A stretch of DNA of 64,000 nucleotides from Icerya purchasi (GCA_039619475.1 CM077116.1:178217863-178281862); one strand, 5' to 3'; numbered from the stretch's first letter, positions 24,577 through 38,208 are shown. Made by a program: numbers and translations. The notes: generated from the letters alone by a model not told the origin.

Positions 24577-26440
24577 TTAAGGGGGTCCTCTAGTTTCTCG
24601 GGTCGAAAAAATCGATTTTTTTTTTTTTTCATAAATCACATTTACAACATGTGTAGAAAATGTGTGCCAAAGGATTTTTCGATATTCGAAGCGGTTCACA
24701 AGTTACAGCCCTGGAACGGAGCAGCGCATTCGAATATTGACTGAGACGCTGTGAAGCATCGGTTAGTTCAGTTTTGCTGTGGCAGTTGCAAAGCGTACTG
24801 TATATTTTCTCTTACGAGTCGCACGTAGCTGATTTTTTGAAAATAATTTTTAAAATGTTAAAAAAAGGAAGTAGAGACGCCCCGGCTCGTTACGATCGAC
24901 CTAAAAAGCAAAAATTCGCAGGCAACCGACACACTTTTGAACAAGACAAGTCGTTTACATCGGCGTCAGCGAAGAAACTTGTTCAAAATAAAAATTTAGA
25001 AGTGAACGTTGAACAGACTTTTATGTATTGTATTTTGAGTTTCGCGAGTGTATTTTCAACTATTTTTCCGGCTGTTATTTGTAAAGAGTGCAAAAGTACA
25101 GTGATTTTCCATCAACATGATGTACGAGGATTGGGTTTTACAATTTCAAAAAATCTAATAAAGACATTGGTGGAAAAGGTGTAGGAAAACTCGCTGATAA
25201 ATTGATTGGTGAGATGAAAAAGTATTATGGATTAACTATTCGAAGACATCCAGATTCTATTGAGGAAATGAGGAAGGAAATTTAGGCAACATTCTATCAC
25301 AAGATTTCCACAGTATCAAATTGCCCTGCAGGCGAATCTAGTTGGTGCAAATGGCGCAGAGCTGAGTTTCTCGAAGAGGCTGAGCAATTCAAGCACGATA
25401 AACCGCCTCTTTCTGAAGCAGTTCAAAAGGTTATAAAGCCAATTTATGAGGATTTATCCAGAGAAGAATTGTTAAGCAGATGCCTGGGAGCGGAAACTCA
25501 AAATAATAATGAGTCGCTCAATTTGTTAATCTAGACTTTTGCTCCAAAGCACCTCCATTCTGAGGCAAAAGTCGTTGAAATCACCACATTTCTCGCTGTC
25601 ATGATCTTCAACGAAGGATTCGAATTTATCCTGAAGACCTTGGAAACCTTGGGAGTGAAAATCGGCCCACAAGCTAAAGGATACGTTTAACAGCGTGATA
25701 GCTCTCGGATCGACCGTTCAGAAAGGCGCACGAGTGATGTTGTAAAACAGACCCGAATCGCGAAAAGGGAAGACGGAGCAGCTCTGTGTGACTTCCAAGA
25801 AGAAGAGGAAGGCCTACTGTATGGTCCAGGCATAGCAGATTGACGGTGAGATGAAATTTTTATTATAAATCACATGCGCGAACTTTAAAAAGCGTTTTTC
25901 TCGAAACACTATTTTTCAAAACGGTGACCACGATATTTCAGAAACTACTGCACCGATCTTGTTCAAATTTATACAGCATCTTTAATATGTTATAAGCCAG
26001 CGATTGAACCAGGGTTATCATGATTACTTCGATAGTTTTTTTTCTACGCGCGAAAAACTTAAGAAAAAATGAGTAAAAAATAGAATTTAATTTTCAAACG
26101 TGTATAAAAAAATTAATTTTTGTAATTTAGAATTCATTCTGGTTCAATCGCTAGTCTTAAATATGAAGATTAAAATGCCGTTTGGTTTTTTGATTTCGGA
26201 TAAGTAGAACAGCCGCAATCCTGGTCACCATCAAGCACCTCCTTTACTTGATGTCTTCCTGTCAGCCACTATAACTTTGATTCTATTATATATTTTGTCT
26301 TCAAAAAATTTGTAAAGCTCATTTAAGTGTTATTAAAGATTATGTAAAAACAATGAGATTTATTATTTCGATGGTTTGCCCGTAAAATTTTTTTGAAAGA
26401 GACGTAAAAAAACAGCCGAGAAACTAGAGGACCCCCTTAA
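24577..26440 (+). mobile_element. Kolobok-like DNA transposon, TTAA-flanked, internally deleted
   Basis: Perfect 21-bp terminal inverted repeats lie at 24,581-24,601 (starting GGGGGTCCTCTAG) and 26,416-26,436 (ending CTAGAGGACCCCC). TTAA is duplicated exactly at 24,577-24,580 and 26,437-26,440. Inside is a broken transposase with a Mutator-like transposase domain, the type that in insects accompanies TTAA-targeting Kolobok elements. Length is 1856 bp without the TTAA. It lacks the middle of the transposase and has three in-frame stops, so it is a non-autonomous relic. The perfect TIRs suggest it could once have been moved by a related active copy. Superfamily assignment rests on TTAA plus recalled protein family, so piggyBac-type mobilisation is not excluded. 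Confidence 0.85.
24855..25843 (+). pseudogene. Kolobok/Mutator-like transposase, core deleted
   Basis: The N-terminal part starts MLKKGSRDAPARYDRPKKQK and continues NRHTFEQDKSFTSASAKKL. It includes a CKEC Cys pair, with VIFHQHDVRGLGF at about 25,100. Right after this the frame changes at about 25,150, joining directly to KSNKDIGGKGVGKLADKLIG. Intact homologues have a few hundred residues between these blocks, so the catalytic core is missing. The C-terminal part is nearly continuous: KKYYGLTIRRHPDSIEEMRK, SSWCKWRRAE, KPIYEDLSREELLSRCLG, AETQNNNESLN, then KVVEITTFLAVMIFNEGFEF, KIGPQAKGYV and the ending EGLLYGPGIAD with TGA at 25,841. In-frame stops sit after RKEI, after SLNLLI and after AKGYV. 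The rest, to the TIR, is non-coding. No function is expected now. Confidence 0.85.
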
Positions 26441-29018
26441 GCTCTTATTTTTTGAATGAATTACATTCTTTAATCGATGTATTCGTATTATTATTCTAGA
26501 AAAATAAACACTACCGGAGTAGAGTGCCCTTTTATTTTAAACACTTACGAATTAAAAATCCGAGTGTGGGAGCTTGGGCCAGTTCCCCAGCGTGTAGCTT
26601 TAATATTACGGAAATTTATTTGAACGCCATAAATTTTTTTTTGATAGTTGCACTAAAATTAACGCACGTAAGTGGTTTGATGCGAGAACTTTGAATGGAA
26701 ACATAACGGGAGTTCGTTTAATTGTTTGTTTAGGTGGTATTATTATAAATTCAGCGTTTGTTGTTATTTAATATCAGTCGAATAGACATCGATGGATGGG
26801 GAGGGGGCACATTAATAATCTGATATGGTTTAAAGCGACCTTAATTTTTTTTTCATCGGTAGGACTGCTCCGGGGTAAACTGAAAAATATTAACGAACCG
26901 TACGGTATTGCGGCTAATAAAGGTGTCATTATGTTCGCAGGGGGCGGGCTCTATAATAATGTTACATCAGCTGTATTTATAAATGCATGCGTATCGTACA
27001 ATTGAATACACCTATTTGTAGGTTGTGGCGTTTCCGCTTTTGTGTATTATTATTATTTTTTAAAAACATCCCTAAAGCTTTTGTATTGATTTCGTGTTGG
27101 GTTTTTTTTTTTTTTTTTTTTTTTTTTATATATTTTTTCACCGCAATATAAATTTAGTAAGTTTAGTTTAGAAGGTATATATCGTCGCGTTAATTTCAGC
27201 GTCCCGGTGTTAATAGCACCATTGTGTGGTGGAATGATTGTCACGTCGGAGAAAGTTTTTTTACAGTGTTCTTCGAGATATGTCGTCGTTTTGTAATTTT
27301 ACAGCTGGCGTTGATTCTGACAAAACGTATACAAACATATTCCGTAGAATTGTGTCGTCGAATTGATATGACTTGTGGAGATTCGCGAAACGCTGCATGT
27401 CGGTTGATTCCCTCCCCAACGGTTGCCCAGACCCTTTCGTAGGTATTATAATGCAAAGAAATTTTTGGCAAGATGAACCTTCCGTCAAACTATACACATT
27501 CTGCCAGAGTAAGCCCGCAAGGCGCATCTTGTGAAAGCAGGTTTTTCGAAATATATCTATTACCTTTGTGTTCTTAGTGATGCGTGTTTTTAGGATAGCC
27601 GGAACAGTGAAAATTTTACACTCAACAGCTGGTCGACTGGTATGTGTGTCGTATTTGTACCGATGGTGTAGTCAGTCAGCGGGCGTCCGTGTATATAGGG
27701 TTTGGCATCTGCAAGAATAGCCTAATGACTGTAGAATTGCGGGTTTTTGATGGTTTTCGCGTTCGAATGATCGAAACAAGCCCTTCTCCTATCCCGTACG
27801 CACAACTGGTAAGGGTTCGCTGTAGAATTCAAGGCCACGAAGTTCGCTCGATGGTACTGGTGCAAACGAATTACTCGATTATAGTGGGAAGTTGTGCGTG
27901 TATACGTGTATCGTGTTAGTTTCGAGCAGCGCTGAAGAACGTGGTGTCTTTCGTTTGCCTTGCTTACCTGTCGAGTCGAATTTTAACCGTGTGTTTCGAT
28001 TTCTATCTACAAGACTGTAAGGATACTACCGTTCACAATCTCTTGTTTATTATCTTTTTGAGCGACGAGATGGTTTTCAGCAGTTATATTTTTATACTTA
28101 ACGCGCTCTCGCAGTACTCGGCTTGCAGTTGCCGAATATTAGGCGCGCTAATTGCTGAAGATACTTTTATTATCTATAATAACGATAATCGAACCGTATA
28201 GTTTTTTCCTGTGCACTTTGCGTGCGAGGAAGAATCGGTTCATGCTAGATAAGCGACCTTGGCGTGCGGTTTAACGTCGGAGCAGCGATGTGGCCTGCGT
28301 ACTCTCGGTGTGCTAAAAGGAGAAATGGTGTGTGATTCATTTTTATAATGAACGAATTTATATACACGAAGCGTTTCAGAATTAATATAGACTCGTTAAC
28401 GTGTGTTGCGTAATCTCTGACTTTGTTATTTTATTCGCTGTGTTAGCGTTGTTGCGCGATGTTGACGGGAATTTTTTTCATTTTATTACTGCCATCGCGT
28501 TGTCCCGCTCGGCGGTTTGCCCGGTACGTTGGACGTCCAGTGAGATGAGGTCTGACGTTGATTGCGTATCAGCGAATATGTACTGTGTCCAATAATTCCT
28601 CGTACCGCATGCCCCGTTCTGTTCTCCGCATTTTCCTATAGTCTCCAGTTGGTGATGTTTCACATCTATTATAATGTGTAGTTGGAAAAGTATGTAGAGA
28701 GTAACTCGAGTATGAAGGTAACGAAGTTACAGTGATTTTAAACGAAACGATTTTTACCGACTGTTGTGCCTTTCAGATTTTTTGCATTGAATTTTTTCGA
28801 CCCGATTCGTTCTATTTATTTACTTTTTCGGTTTAATCAGCATTTACTTAGTTGTTTTTTTTTCAAACAAAAGGAGCACGTCATTATCATAGTAAGTAGA
28901 AGCACACATCAGTGTTCTTACGAGCTGTGTGCACTCTACGATGCATGAGGGTTCCCCGTATTTTAGTTCCTCCGGGTAGCACATCATTCGTTTAGGTGTT
29001 ACGCGGCCGTCCAGGAAG
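26441..29018 (+). other. Atg18a-like intron 1, CpG-richer segment
   Basis: From about 27,200 to 29,250 the DNA has clearly more GC and CpG than the rest of the intron, with many short open frames but no domain. A poly-T run lies at 27,101-27,126. The segment sits immediately upstream of the candidate alternative first exon at 29,503 and could be its promoter and 5' UTR. No TATA or initiator could be picked out with confidence. Confidence 0.4.
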
Positions 29019-29186
29019 ATGGCCAGTACTGGAATAAACTTTGGACTGTTTGTTTTAAGTATGAGATTTGTAATTTATGCGGTGGCGCATTTGAACAAGA
29101 AATCACTTTGTCGCGTAAGCTTAGGAAACCTTACGAATGATTATAATCCGATAAGAGTTTCTTTCCTTTATCGAATTTCGTATTAA
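29019..29186 (+). CDS. Small ORF (55 codons) in CpG-rich segment, unrecognised
   Basis: ATG at 29,019 has a strong start context (AAGATGG) and opens MASTGINFGLFVLSMRFVIY, a hydrophobic N-terminus, ending with TAA at 29,184. It is not a known family to me. It lies about 320 bp upstream of the candidate alternative Atg18a exon and could be an upstream ORF in its leader, or chance. A GTAAGC donor-like site occurs inside it (29,116), but its phase does not fit exon 2. Confidence 0.15.
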   Translation: MASTGINFGLFVLSMRFVIYAVAHLNKKSLCRVSLGNLTNDYNPIRVSFLYRISY

Positions 29187-29280
29187 TGAGCAAGCTAAAA
29201 AGGTAAAATCCGAATTTGCGATCCTTTCTTCAGCCTTCAGTTCGGAAAGATTTATTTCACCGCAGTGCTGGCTAACTGTC

Positions 29281-29350
29281 GCTATTTATTTATTTATTTA
29301 TTTTCTTTCTTTCTTTCTTTCTTTCTTTTTTTTTTTTTTTTTGTTTTCTT
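29281..29350 (+). repeat. Pyrimidine microsatellite (TTTA/TTTC/T)n
   Basis: Tandem TTTA units, then about six TTTC units, then poly-T and (TTTTC)n; simple sequence on the plus strand just before the candidate alternative exon. Confidence 0.85.
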
Positions 29351-29502
29351 TTTCTTTCTTGTATTAAGCGTTTAAAGTATTTTATTTTTGTTTGTAAACG
29401 ATTTCTGTAGTGAAGAACATTTGAGTTGATAGTCAGATCAACTGCTTAGCGAATTTTGTTGAATACAGCCGAGTATTTATTTCATTTTTCGGTTCTATTA
29501 AA

Positions 29503-29567
29503 ATGGACACGGAAGATCGTTGCACTTACGCCAGTTTTATTAATATAAGTGCAAGTGACGGGAAGAA
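29503..29567 (+). CDS. Atg18a: Candidate alternative first exon of the Atg18a-like gene
   Basis: ATG at 29,503 in strong context (AAAATGG), 21 codons plus two bases, then donor AA|GTAAGT at 29,568. The phase equals that of exon 1 at 11,847. Splicing to 56,606 would therefore complete a Lys codon and read YASFINISASDGKK-SLAVGTKTGYK. Like YYVDFNQDCT, this places an aromatic/Phe beta-strand just before SLAVG, as the first propeller strand requires. The frame is open from 29,425 with no earlier ATG. It sits at the 3' edge of a CpG-richer segment. The link to Atg18a is inference from phase, donor and pattern; a nested unrelated gene is the main alternative. Confidence 0.5.
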
Positions 29568-30196
29568 GTAAGTATACACGTTGATCTCGTTTGTAGATAA
29601 TTTTAAAAGTAAATGAATAAGTTGTGTAAAGTTTAAACTTTATTTATTACTAGCTGACTGACGCCGCCTCATTCCCTGAGAAAACCGGTAAATTTTTAAC
29701 GTATGTCTGATTGGAGCCGCGAGATCAATTTTTTGTTATCTGAATATGACTATATAGGAAAGTGTTAAAAACGAGAATGCAATTCTGTATTTTTCCTTAA
29801 AGGCTAATTGAAAAAAAGAAAGTCGAAATCAAAAATGATAATTATGGTAAACTACTGGGGAGCGGCGCTCCGTATTTTCCACATAATACAAATATATATA
29901 TATCTGATATAATAGTTGGATTCATTTTTTTGACATGGCTATATCTTATAACTGGTCTCAAAAAATTTTCCGTTTTTTAATGATTTAATAAGAAATTTTA
30001 TTTTTAATTTTACATTTATACAGTAGACATTTCATTCGCTTTGTCACTGAGTTATCATATTTTTTTACTAAAACGAAATATAGTTTCGACACCGGCCGAA
30101 AGATATATCCATGTCAAAAGGTAAAATTCTATACCGAAGACAGCGAATACTCTTTATTTTTTTTTTTAAATTGCTAAATATTTTCTATAGTATTTA

Positions 30197-30199
<3 letters not shown>

Positions 30200-30237
<38 letters not shown>
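30200..30237. repeat. (TA)19 microsatellite
   Basis: Uninterrupted TA dinucleotide tract of about 38 bases. Confidence 0.95.
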
Positions 30238-30239
<2 letters not shown>

Positions 30240-33200
30240 TTTGATTTTTCTGAAATTTCATTTTCTTAAATTTATTTACTTTTAGATTAGCCTATAAACG
30301 ATACTTTTGAACTTCTTGTTTTTTATGCCGTCAAAACACACTTCTTTTCCTTTTCTTAATCATTCTTCCGCCCAAATTATCAACTTTTACCCCGGTTGTT
30401 GCCAATAGCCGTAAGCAGGATCGTCTATTTTTAACCATCGTGAAAAATTTAAAACTACGTTTTTTCCACCTGGTATTAAGTAGTATTAAATGCGATAAGA
30501 GTTTTGATTAATTTTTTAAATTAACATGACTTCTGACAAGTCGAAAATTACATATGGTAAATTATATGTTTGTTCAAAAAGAAAACATTTCATTGTGATT
30601 AAACGGAAAACTAATCTGTAAATTGTAAAAATCTACCACCGGTAAACTTTTATTATCGGATAAATAAAATTAGAATGAAAATCTTTCTCACTGTAAGTGA
30701 AATTTGTACAAGTTTTATAATTAAATGATCACTAAATTCGCTGTTTTCTATCTGCTTGTCGGTCTGTTGTTGGTCTTCTCGAATAAGATTAGTCGTAATA
30801 CGGGTGTTAACATAATAATTACACAGAAAAAAAGGGGGAACGATTGCAACAACTACGATGCAAAAATACGCTATTTTACTTATCCCCGGAAAGAAACTTC
30901 ATTTTACGAAACGGGTACGGTTCAAACAATTTTGAAGTCGTGACCAGTAGGTTTCTATCAGTCTTTTATCGATGAACTTTCTCGAAGTGTTCGCGCAGTG
31001 ATACATTTAATTCCTACCAATTTTCTTTGAACCGAGAAGAAGCTGGAAATATTAAAGATGGTATTGAAAGTGAACCTGGCACCAGACTAAAACAGTATTT
31101 CAGTGGAACAAAGCAAAAAAAAAAAGATGTTAATAATTCTTCAGATTGAATTGCAGTCCTTCCGCTACAAACCTAGATTTTTATTCGTGGGAATTAGCCC
31201 GATTTGATGATTTTTCTTTTCATTGCTGGTTTCAACTATCGAGTATATATTTATAGGAATTTTATAGTTTTCTACTACAGCTAATACTGTTTTTGGTTTT
31301 TTCCTATTTCATCGAGGGAGCTACTCCGTTATTTTTAGTCCGCACAGCCGGTATTACTTTGTAGTGTCGGTTTAAAATTAATATCATTATTATTAATTTA
31401 TTTATTACATATAAAAAATATCGCGCCACTTACCAATTCCGTTTCGGTTACCGGGAGAACGAGAAGAATATTTTTCTTTCTCGGGTAATTTCGTTGACGA
31501 CGTGAATATGTGTGTAATGTTACATTTACAGCGGTGCATAGCCAGTTCCGTTTGATTTTGAGACTGCCCTTATTTGAAACAAATAAAATAAGTATAAAGT
31601 CAGTTTATATCTGCAGACTTATTAAACTTTTTTTGTTTATTTATTTATTGTGGTTGTAGAATAAAACGCGTTTAAGAAGCTGCACTATTATTATTAATAT
31701 GCAGCGGCGATGAATATATCAAAGGTTCTAAGTAAGATTCACCCAGAATGTTTGTTTTTTTTTGGCTGTAATGATATATTGGGGTAAAAAGAGTTTTACG
31801 ATTTTATGTGTTTCCTGTCTGTAATCGTGACAATCTATAATAATAAGCGGAGGGCCGGAAGAAGAATACTCTCGAGTGGCTAATCTTCCTGTTGTACCGT
31901 TGAAGTTTAATAGTACGGAGGAGAGTGGTTAATTATGATTTTCCACGCTTCTGAGAAAGTAAATAATCAGAGGGAAATACAAAAAAAAAGAAAAAGACAT
32001 TAACAGCCGGGGGTTGATACATTTATAAAACTTGTATTAGGAAAAGTAGTTTTCCGTTTATAATGTGCGCAGTTGTTTATTTAAAACATCGTCAGTTAAG
32101 TGTTCAAAAGTTTTAACATTTCTGTCGATATTCCGATACGTTCTTGTAGCAGATTCGTTAATATACCTTGTTGTTAAACAAACAAAGGACTGCGCCTTTT
32201 ACGCGGCGGATGATGAGAAAATCCCCCGTTACATTTTTCCGTTATTTAGAAATGTGCCGTGTTCGGACTTATATGCAATAAAAAACCTCGAAATATGCAC
32301 GAACATATGCAATAGAAATTTCCTAATAGATAGTGTATATTAAAAAAAAAAATTAAATAAAATCTTTCGTTTTTCGTCTTAATTTTTTATTAACACGCTC
32401 TGCATTTTCTTCTATTGAATTAATTTGTATCAAAAAAAACATTAAATTATAAATTTAAATTTAAAAATTATTACATTTAACAATAAGAATTTTTTCTAAA
32501 TTTTCAACAAAAAGATTATGTCTCGCAGCTTTCAGTGTAGAAAACGAGACCTCTCCACATCGAAGGACACGACTGGTAAATATTTAAATGCGGCCACTTC
32601 AGTTGGAATGTAAGAGATTTCATTTTTATCTGACACTCTCCATTTAAAATTTTTTCTTACTCATTTCACCTTTCTCCCAATCTTCTCCCCTCCCTTTTCT
32701 TCTTTTCTCATATCACCATTATTTATGGTGGGCTATCTTTTTTCACTGTTTTACCAGAAACGTGTTTCATTTCTCTGTTGAAAGGAATTTTTTTGAAATT
32801 TAAACGAATGGCAAAGTATAAAAGATATACTAAATTGAGCGGGTTACATGGTTTGTCTATATCCCCCGGCGGGGCGGGGGGGGGGGGTTGTTTAAATATA
32901 TGTTTAACCTAATTAAGGTGGGGTCATTGGCTAATGAATTCAAATAAAAGAGGAAGGTTCGGCTAATATTTGGCCGAAACCGAAACTTAAACCGAAATTC
33001 ATATTTTAGGCTGAAACTGAAATTTCGGTCGGACACTATTGTGCAATAGCGGTGTTGCTCAGTTCATAAAATATGTAATTTTTTGCTCATCCCGTGAATT
33101 TTGAATTTTCACTATCCGGAGGAGGTTTTGTCTGTTTTTTTAGCATCAGGAAAATTGTGTTTTTTACGGTCATGTTAAAACTCGGCTAGCGAACGTCTTC

Positions 33201-36200
33201 TGTTCACATCGATCCCTAAACGAAATAGGAAGAGAAAATTGTCAAATGCAGTTGTAGAATGCGTATATAATGCATTGTGGCGTACGTTATCGTTTAGAAT
33301 TGGTATCCCGTGTGGTACCGTTTTTAAATTTTTTCCCCTCTAAACTTTCCAGTGAAATGTCCAAAACGGAATTGCTGCATTTCTTCTTGTGTGCGTAGCC
33401 ATTTTTGAGAGTTTCGTGTTTAATCATAATAGCCTTGAAAGTGTTACCGTGACTAAACACGCATCGAATAGAAGCGATCTGGTAATTAGTATTCGTATCT
33501 AAAAGTGCGAAATGAAGTCAACCATGACCTATCTTTCAATAAAAGAACGTGTTCTTCGGATATGTTTTGCGTTTCTTTCTCATTCGAAATAATAATAATA
33601 AGAAAAAGTAATTTCGATGAAAATTTTAAAGTGTTTCGTTTTACATTTTTTTATTATTTTTAGAAATGCATAGTACAATAGCTTTATAACTGTGAAATAC
33701 GTAAAATTTTAAATGTTTTTCTTTTCTCTTGGTATTTTAATTATCAGTGATCCGAATCACCCCTGTTGGTGCGTATTTAATATTAACGCGGAAGAATTGA
33801 ATTTCTCATGTATATTATTGCGTTTGTCTTCCTGTTCCGTCAGTTGTTAGTTCGATAATAATTTGTTAACGCTCGCGATTGCGGAATGAATTATCCTTAA
33901 ATCTATAAGTTCGAATATTTTATAAATATGTTATAGCGACGGACTTTTTTATATGTTTTTTTTTTGTTTCTTCGGGCATGACCAACCATGTGACCGACTT
34001 TAATGATTCTTTGTTTATTCCTAAGCGGAGTGGTCAGTGTCGGTCCCGTATGAGTACCGGTGATTATTTACTTATTGGTCATCAAATAATCTGAACAATT
34101 TTTTAAATATTATTAATGCAGGTTGCGATAGATAAGGATATAGGCAGGCAAAAATTAGTTCAGAAATTTTAAAAAAGTCTCTTCGAATCCTTTTCGTTAT
34201 TAGAATATAAACGCAAAAGAACTTTGGAACTACTAAAGGGTCGTTTTTTTTTTTTTGTTTTTTTTTTAATGGGTTTGCAAACGAGGATATTAGTCCAAGA
34301 AACGAGAAGAGGAGAAAATATAATTATATGAACGTTTAAGGATAGGAGATAAAAATAATTCGATGGCAAGAATAACAGAAGCAGAAAGAAATGAGAGAAT
34401 ATGGAAAGCGCTGATAAGGCGAGTCCGGATACCGCATAAGCAAATAACTTAAAATATTATCGACGTTAGTTTATCATAGAAATGTAGATTTGAGTAAAGA
34501 CGATGGACATAGTGTGACATATCTACAAGCTAATCGCTAACGGAAATATTACTTTTGACCTGAAACGATACCCAAAGCTTTATATATAGGGTATAGAGGG
34601 AGTGCCGTATTATCACTCAAAAATATTTATACTAAAAATTGCGAAGTAAACTACCTTAAAAAAAAAAGTACCGATTTTAAAGTGAAAAGGAAAAATGCAC
34701 TGAAAATTGAAAAATAATTACATGATTTATTCAAAATAATATACTATTAAAGGAAGGGGGGTATATTATGATTATTGTTAGACAACATCAATACTTATTA
34801 GATTTGGCACCAAATTTAAATTGCAACATTAATTAAAAACTGCATTAAATATTTCTGATCTTTTCAATACTTGGCTTATAGAAAACGAGTGATTTTATTC
34901 TTATATACTCTCATTTAATATGCTTTTAAATTTTGTTGTAATTTGAATCTGGTATATCGATGCTAATAAGTGTTAAACTTGTTTAAGAATAATCATAATT
35001 ATCCCCCTTTAAGGGTATTTTATTTTTTTTAGTGGATTCTTTTTTTTTTTTTTTTTCAATTTCAAAGGACACTTTGAGGTCGGAATGTGTTTTTTTTTGT
35101 TTTTTTTTTTAAATTTTATTATTTTTCGTTTTAAAAATTAAAAATAGAATATTTATGAAAATAGAAAACCCTTCGTAGTTTTTAAATAAAATAGTTATTC
35201 GGTATTATCTTTATAGCGGTAAAATTTAATATATACATTTTATGACTCGATAGCGATAAGACTCGCTAATATTAGTTTAAAAAAATCAGTTTGTTTAATG
35301 AGTATTTTTGTTTACGTGACCGATGTATGTGATTATTGTTGGTCGTTTTATTGATAATTAAATTTAGATCCTCACTAGCGGTTGAACGGGATACAGAAAT
35401 AATATCGAATTATTCTTAGTTCATTGCGGTAAACGAATAATGTGAAATCCGTAAGGTAAAAATTTTTGCTAAATGAAAAATAGACGTTTCAATGTACATA
35501 CGTGTACGTAAATTTTTAGAATTTCGCACGGAATGCTAAGATGGCTCGGAAACAACAAAAATATCAAATAAAAAGAACTCACAAAACGGTTTGAATTATA
35601 AGCATCGAAATTCGATCATAAGAGTCGGTGTAAGCTGGCCGAAACGTTGAACGTTGTAAATAAACGAATTTTCGTAAGTCTACCGTGTACATTTTTTTTT
35701 CTAATCATATTCACCGTGAAAGTCTAACATGTTTAACTCTATACACATGTATGCACTGACGGAGCAAAATTTATCGCAGCTAGCGGTTTAGCACCAGCAG
35801 CCTGCTCCTATTAAATCTAGAACTTGGTGCGCGCGATCCGATTAAATGATGGTTGTACATATTCCCGGATGCAAAATTATGTGAAATCATGTAATACCGC
35901 ATGTCGAATTAAATAGACACCACTACTAGCGAATACTGCTCATCACAGATTCACACTGACGACGGCCCCTTTACATCTAATATGCCGCTGAGATAGTAAA
36001 AGTTATAATAGGGAGCTTTATTTTGCAGGAAGTTTATTTGAAAATCGAGTTGCTGTCGCTGAGTGTTGTATAAATTTACGCAATAATTTTCTAGCCTAAC
36101 TGGAAATTCTGCGAATGAGAGACCGCGCTTCCTGTAAAAACTGTACCCGTTGCTAAACATATCAAATTTTAGAATTAATATAAAAAAACGGAAAACCTAC

Positions 36201-38205
36201 GAGTAGGTGACTGAAAAACGGTACGAAATTTAAGTATAATTTTTTTTTTTTTTTTTATTTCTTGTTTTTGGGTTTGTCCCAAAACTGTGCGTATTAAATC
36301 AGCGCGAGTGAACTTTTTTTCTATATTCTTAATTTACAGAATCGGGATACTCGCCCGAACACCAAACACCAGTGCCTAACTAACTGCGGCACGGTTATTG
36401 TCTGATCTAAATATAACTGGTTATTTAATTCGAAAACTACTTCTAGTAGGCATCACCCTTTTCACTGCTTTTGTCATTGTGCAATGCGTAAATATTGCTT
36501 TTTCCTTTTATTTTTTTTAAATTTACGAGAGAAGTTAATAGAGTGTTATCGTTACGGAAACAGAGTGACTTACTGTTTTACCAGACACCACGGAAAGGCT
36601 GCAGCAAGTGGTGGAATGTGTTTGTATCGTGCAACATTATTAATTAGCTATATCGAGCCATCATTCGTTTATAGATTGAACCCGGCGCTGGTTTCACGTT
36701 TTAGTTCCGGCTTACTAATTAAGCCCCAAAAATGTGCGCGAATGTCAAGGACGTTTTTGTTCTCGGTATAACGTTTAAATGCTTCTGTGCGCACTGTTAC
36801 TCGCTGAAATATACAATGTTGACCGCTAAATAGTTTCTTACTGTCATCTGGTTCTTTGTGATAATGACTAGTTTTTGTGTGTATCATCGGGCTTCGCGCA
36901 GCATTTCGAACTGCAGGAAAAGGAGAACTAGGGATGGTGATCGACGCCTTCTTGATTAATGTATTTTTCCTGTTTCGTTATCAGGCTTTTTCACAGGTGT
37001 GTAGAACAGATGTAAACGTTTTACCGCAGTCAAACGATACTACGTTCTTTCTTTCTTTAAAGAATAGTTTAACTGTTTTTTTTTTTTTTTAGAATGCACT
37101 TCCGTGTGAACACTATTCTACTACTACTGAGTATTGAATTTGTTTGCTTACAGAGACGAGTTGCTCGGAGGCGAGTATACTTTAGATAAATGATTAATGT
37201 TTCAAAAAAGGTGAAATATTCGTTTGCGTCGTATATTTGAAGATACTTTACCGATTGCGATGTGAGAATAAAAAAATTTCGAAATATTCTGACGATGATT
37301 TTTCCATTTTTAAACATACGGGTGTGTGTTTACATTACGTTGGAAAACGTTGGTCCGAATCTCACAATTAATGAGTTCTGTATTGCAACGCAATGTGTGT
37401 TTAAAAATGTAAATATTTGAATAACAGCTTTTACGGTTATTTCGTGTTTACGAAGTCATGTTTGTACCTGTTTCTTTTTTTATTGTTTTCCCCGGTTTTA
37501 GCATGAGCCCATGCGCGATTTTTTAATAAATTATCCTTGCAGAACTTCGTTACACATGTTTTAGTCATATTTATTAAACAATAATCTGTAACGTCTGTGT
37601 ATACACCTTCTTTTAAAAAATTGACATTGTTAATTTTGCAAATTAGATTATTTTTCTAACTTTAGGTAGAACAATTATTTATAGATTTTTATGATATAAA
37701 GTAAAGTAATATACATTTAAACTTGACCTTTCGGGCATAGCATAAAAATACCCCCTCCTGGTCGGCGAGTTTTTTTTTCCTTTTTCTTCTTTTTGAAAGC
37801 GAGGTAATTAACAGTCTCAGTTTCGAGCAGACCGTGATGTTCGGAAACTAGTTGCAAAGAAACCTTGATTCAGAGAAGGGGCAGATGTGAAAATAAATTT
37901 GCTTTAGGTATCTTCATTGAAATTGTATCCACTCGTACTTAACATGTTATTGGCGAATGATCATTCGTTATTAAGAGTAATGTGTATCATTTCGAATTTC
38001 GGAATTACATATTTCCTTTTCCGGGGGGTGGGGGGAGTCATTCAGGCCATTGAAATTTAAAATTATGCTACTGCACTTCGATGAAATAAAACGGGAATAC
38101 TTTTAGAAACAGTGAAAGCATTTTTAATGTTATGTGCCTGGAATTTGTTTATATAGAAAAATGTTAATGAGTAGAAACTTGTAAATATTTTTCATTATTT
38201 GTTTA

Positions 38206-38208
<3 letters not shown>

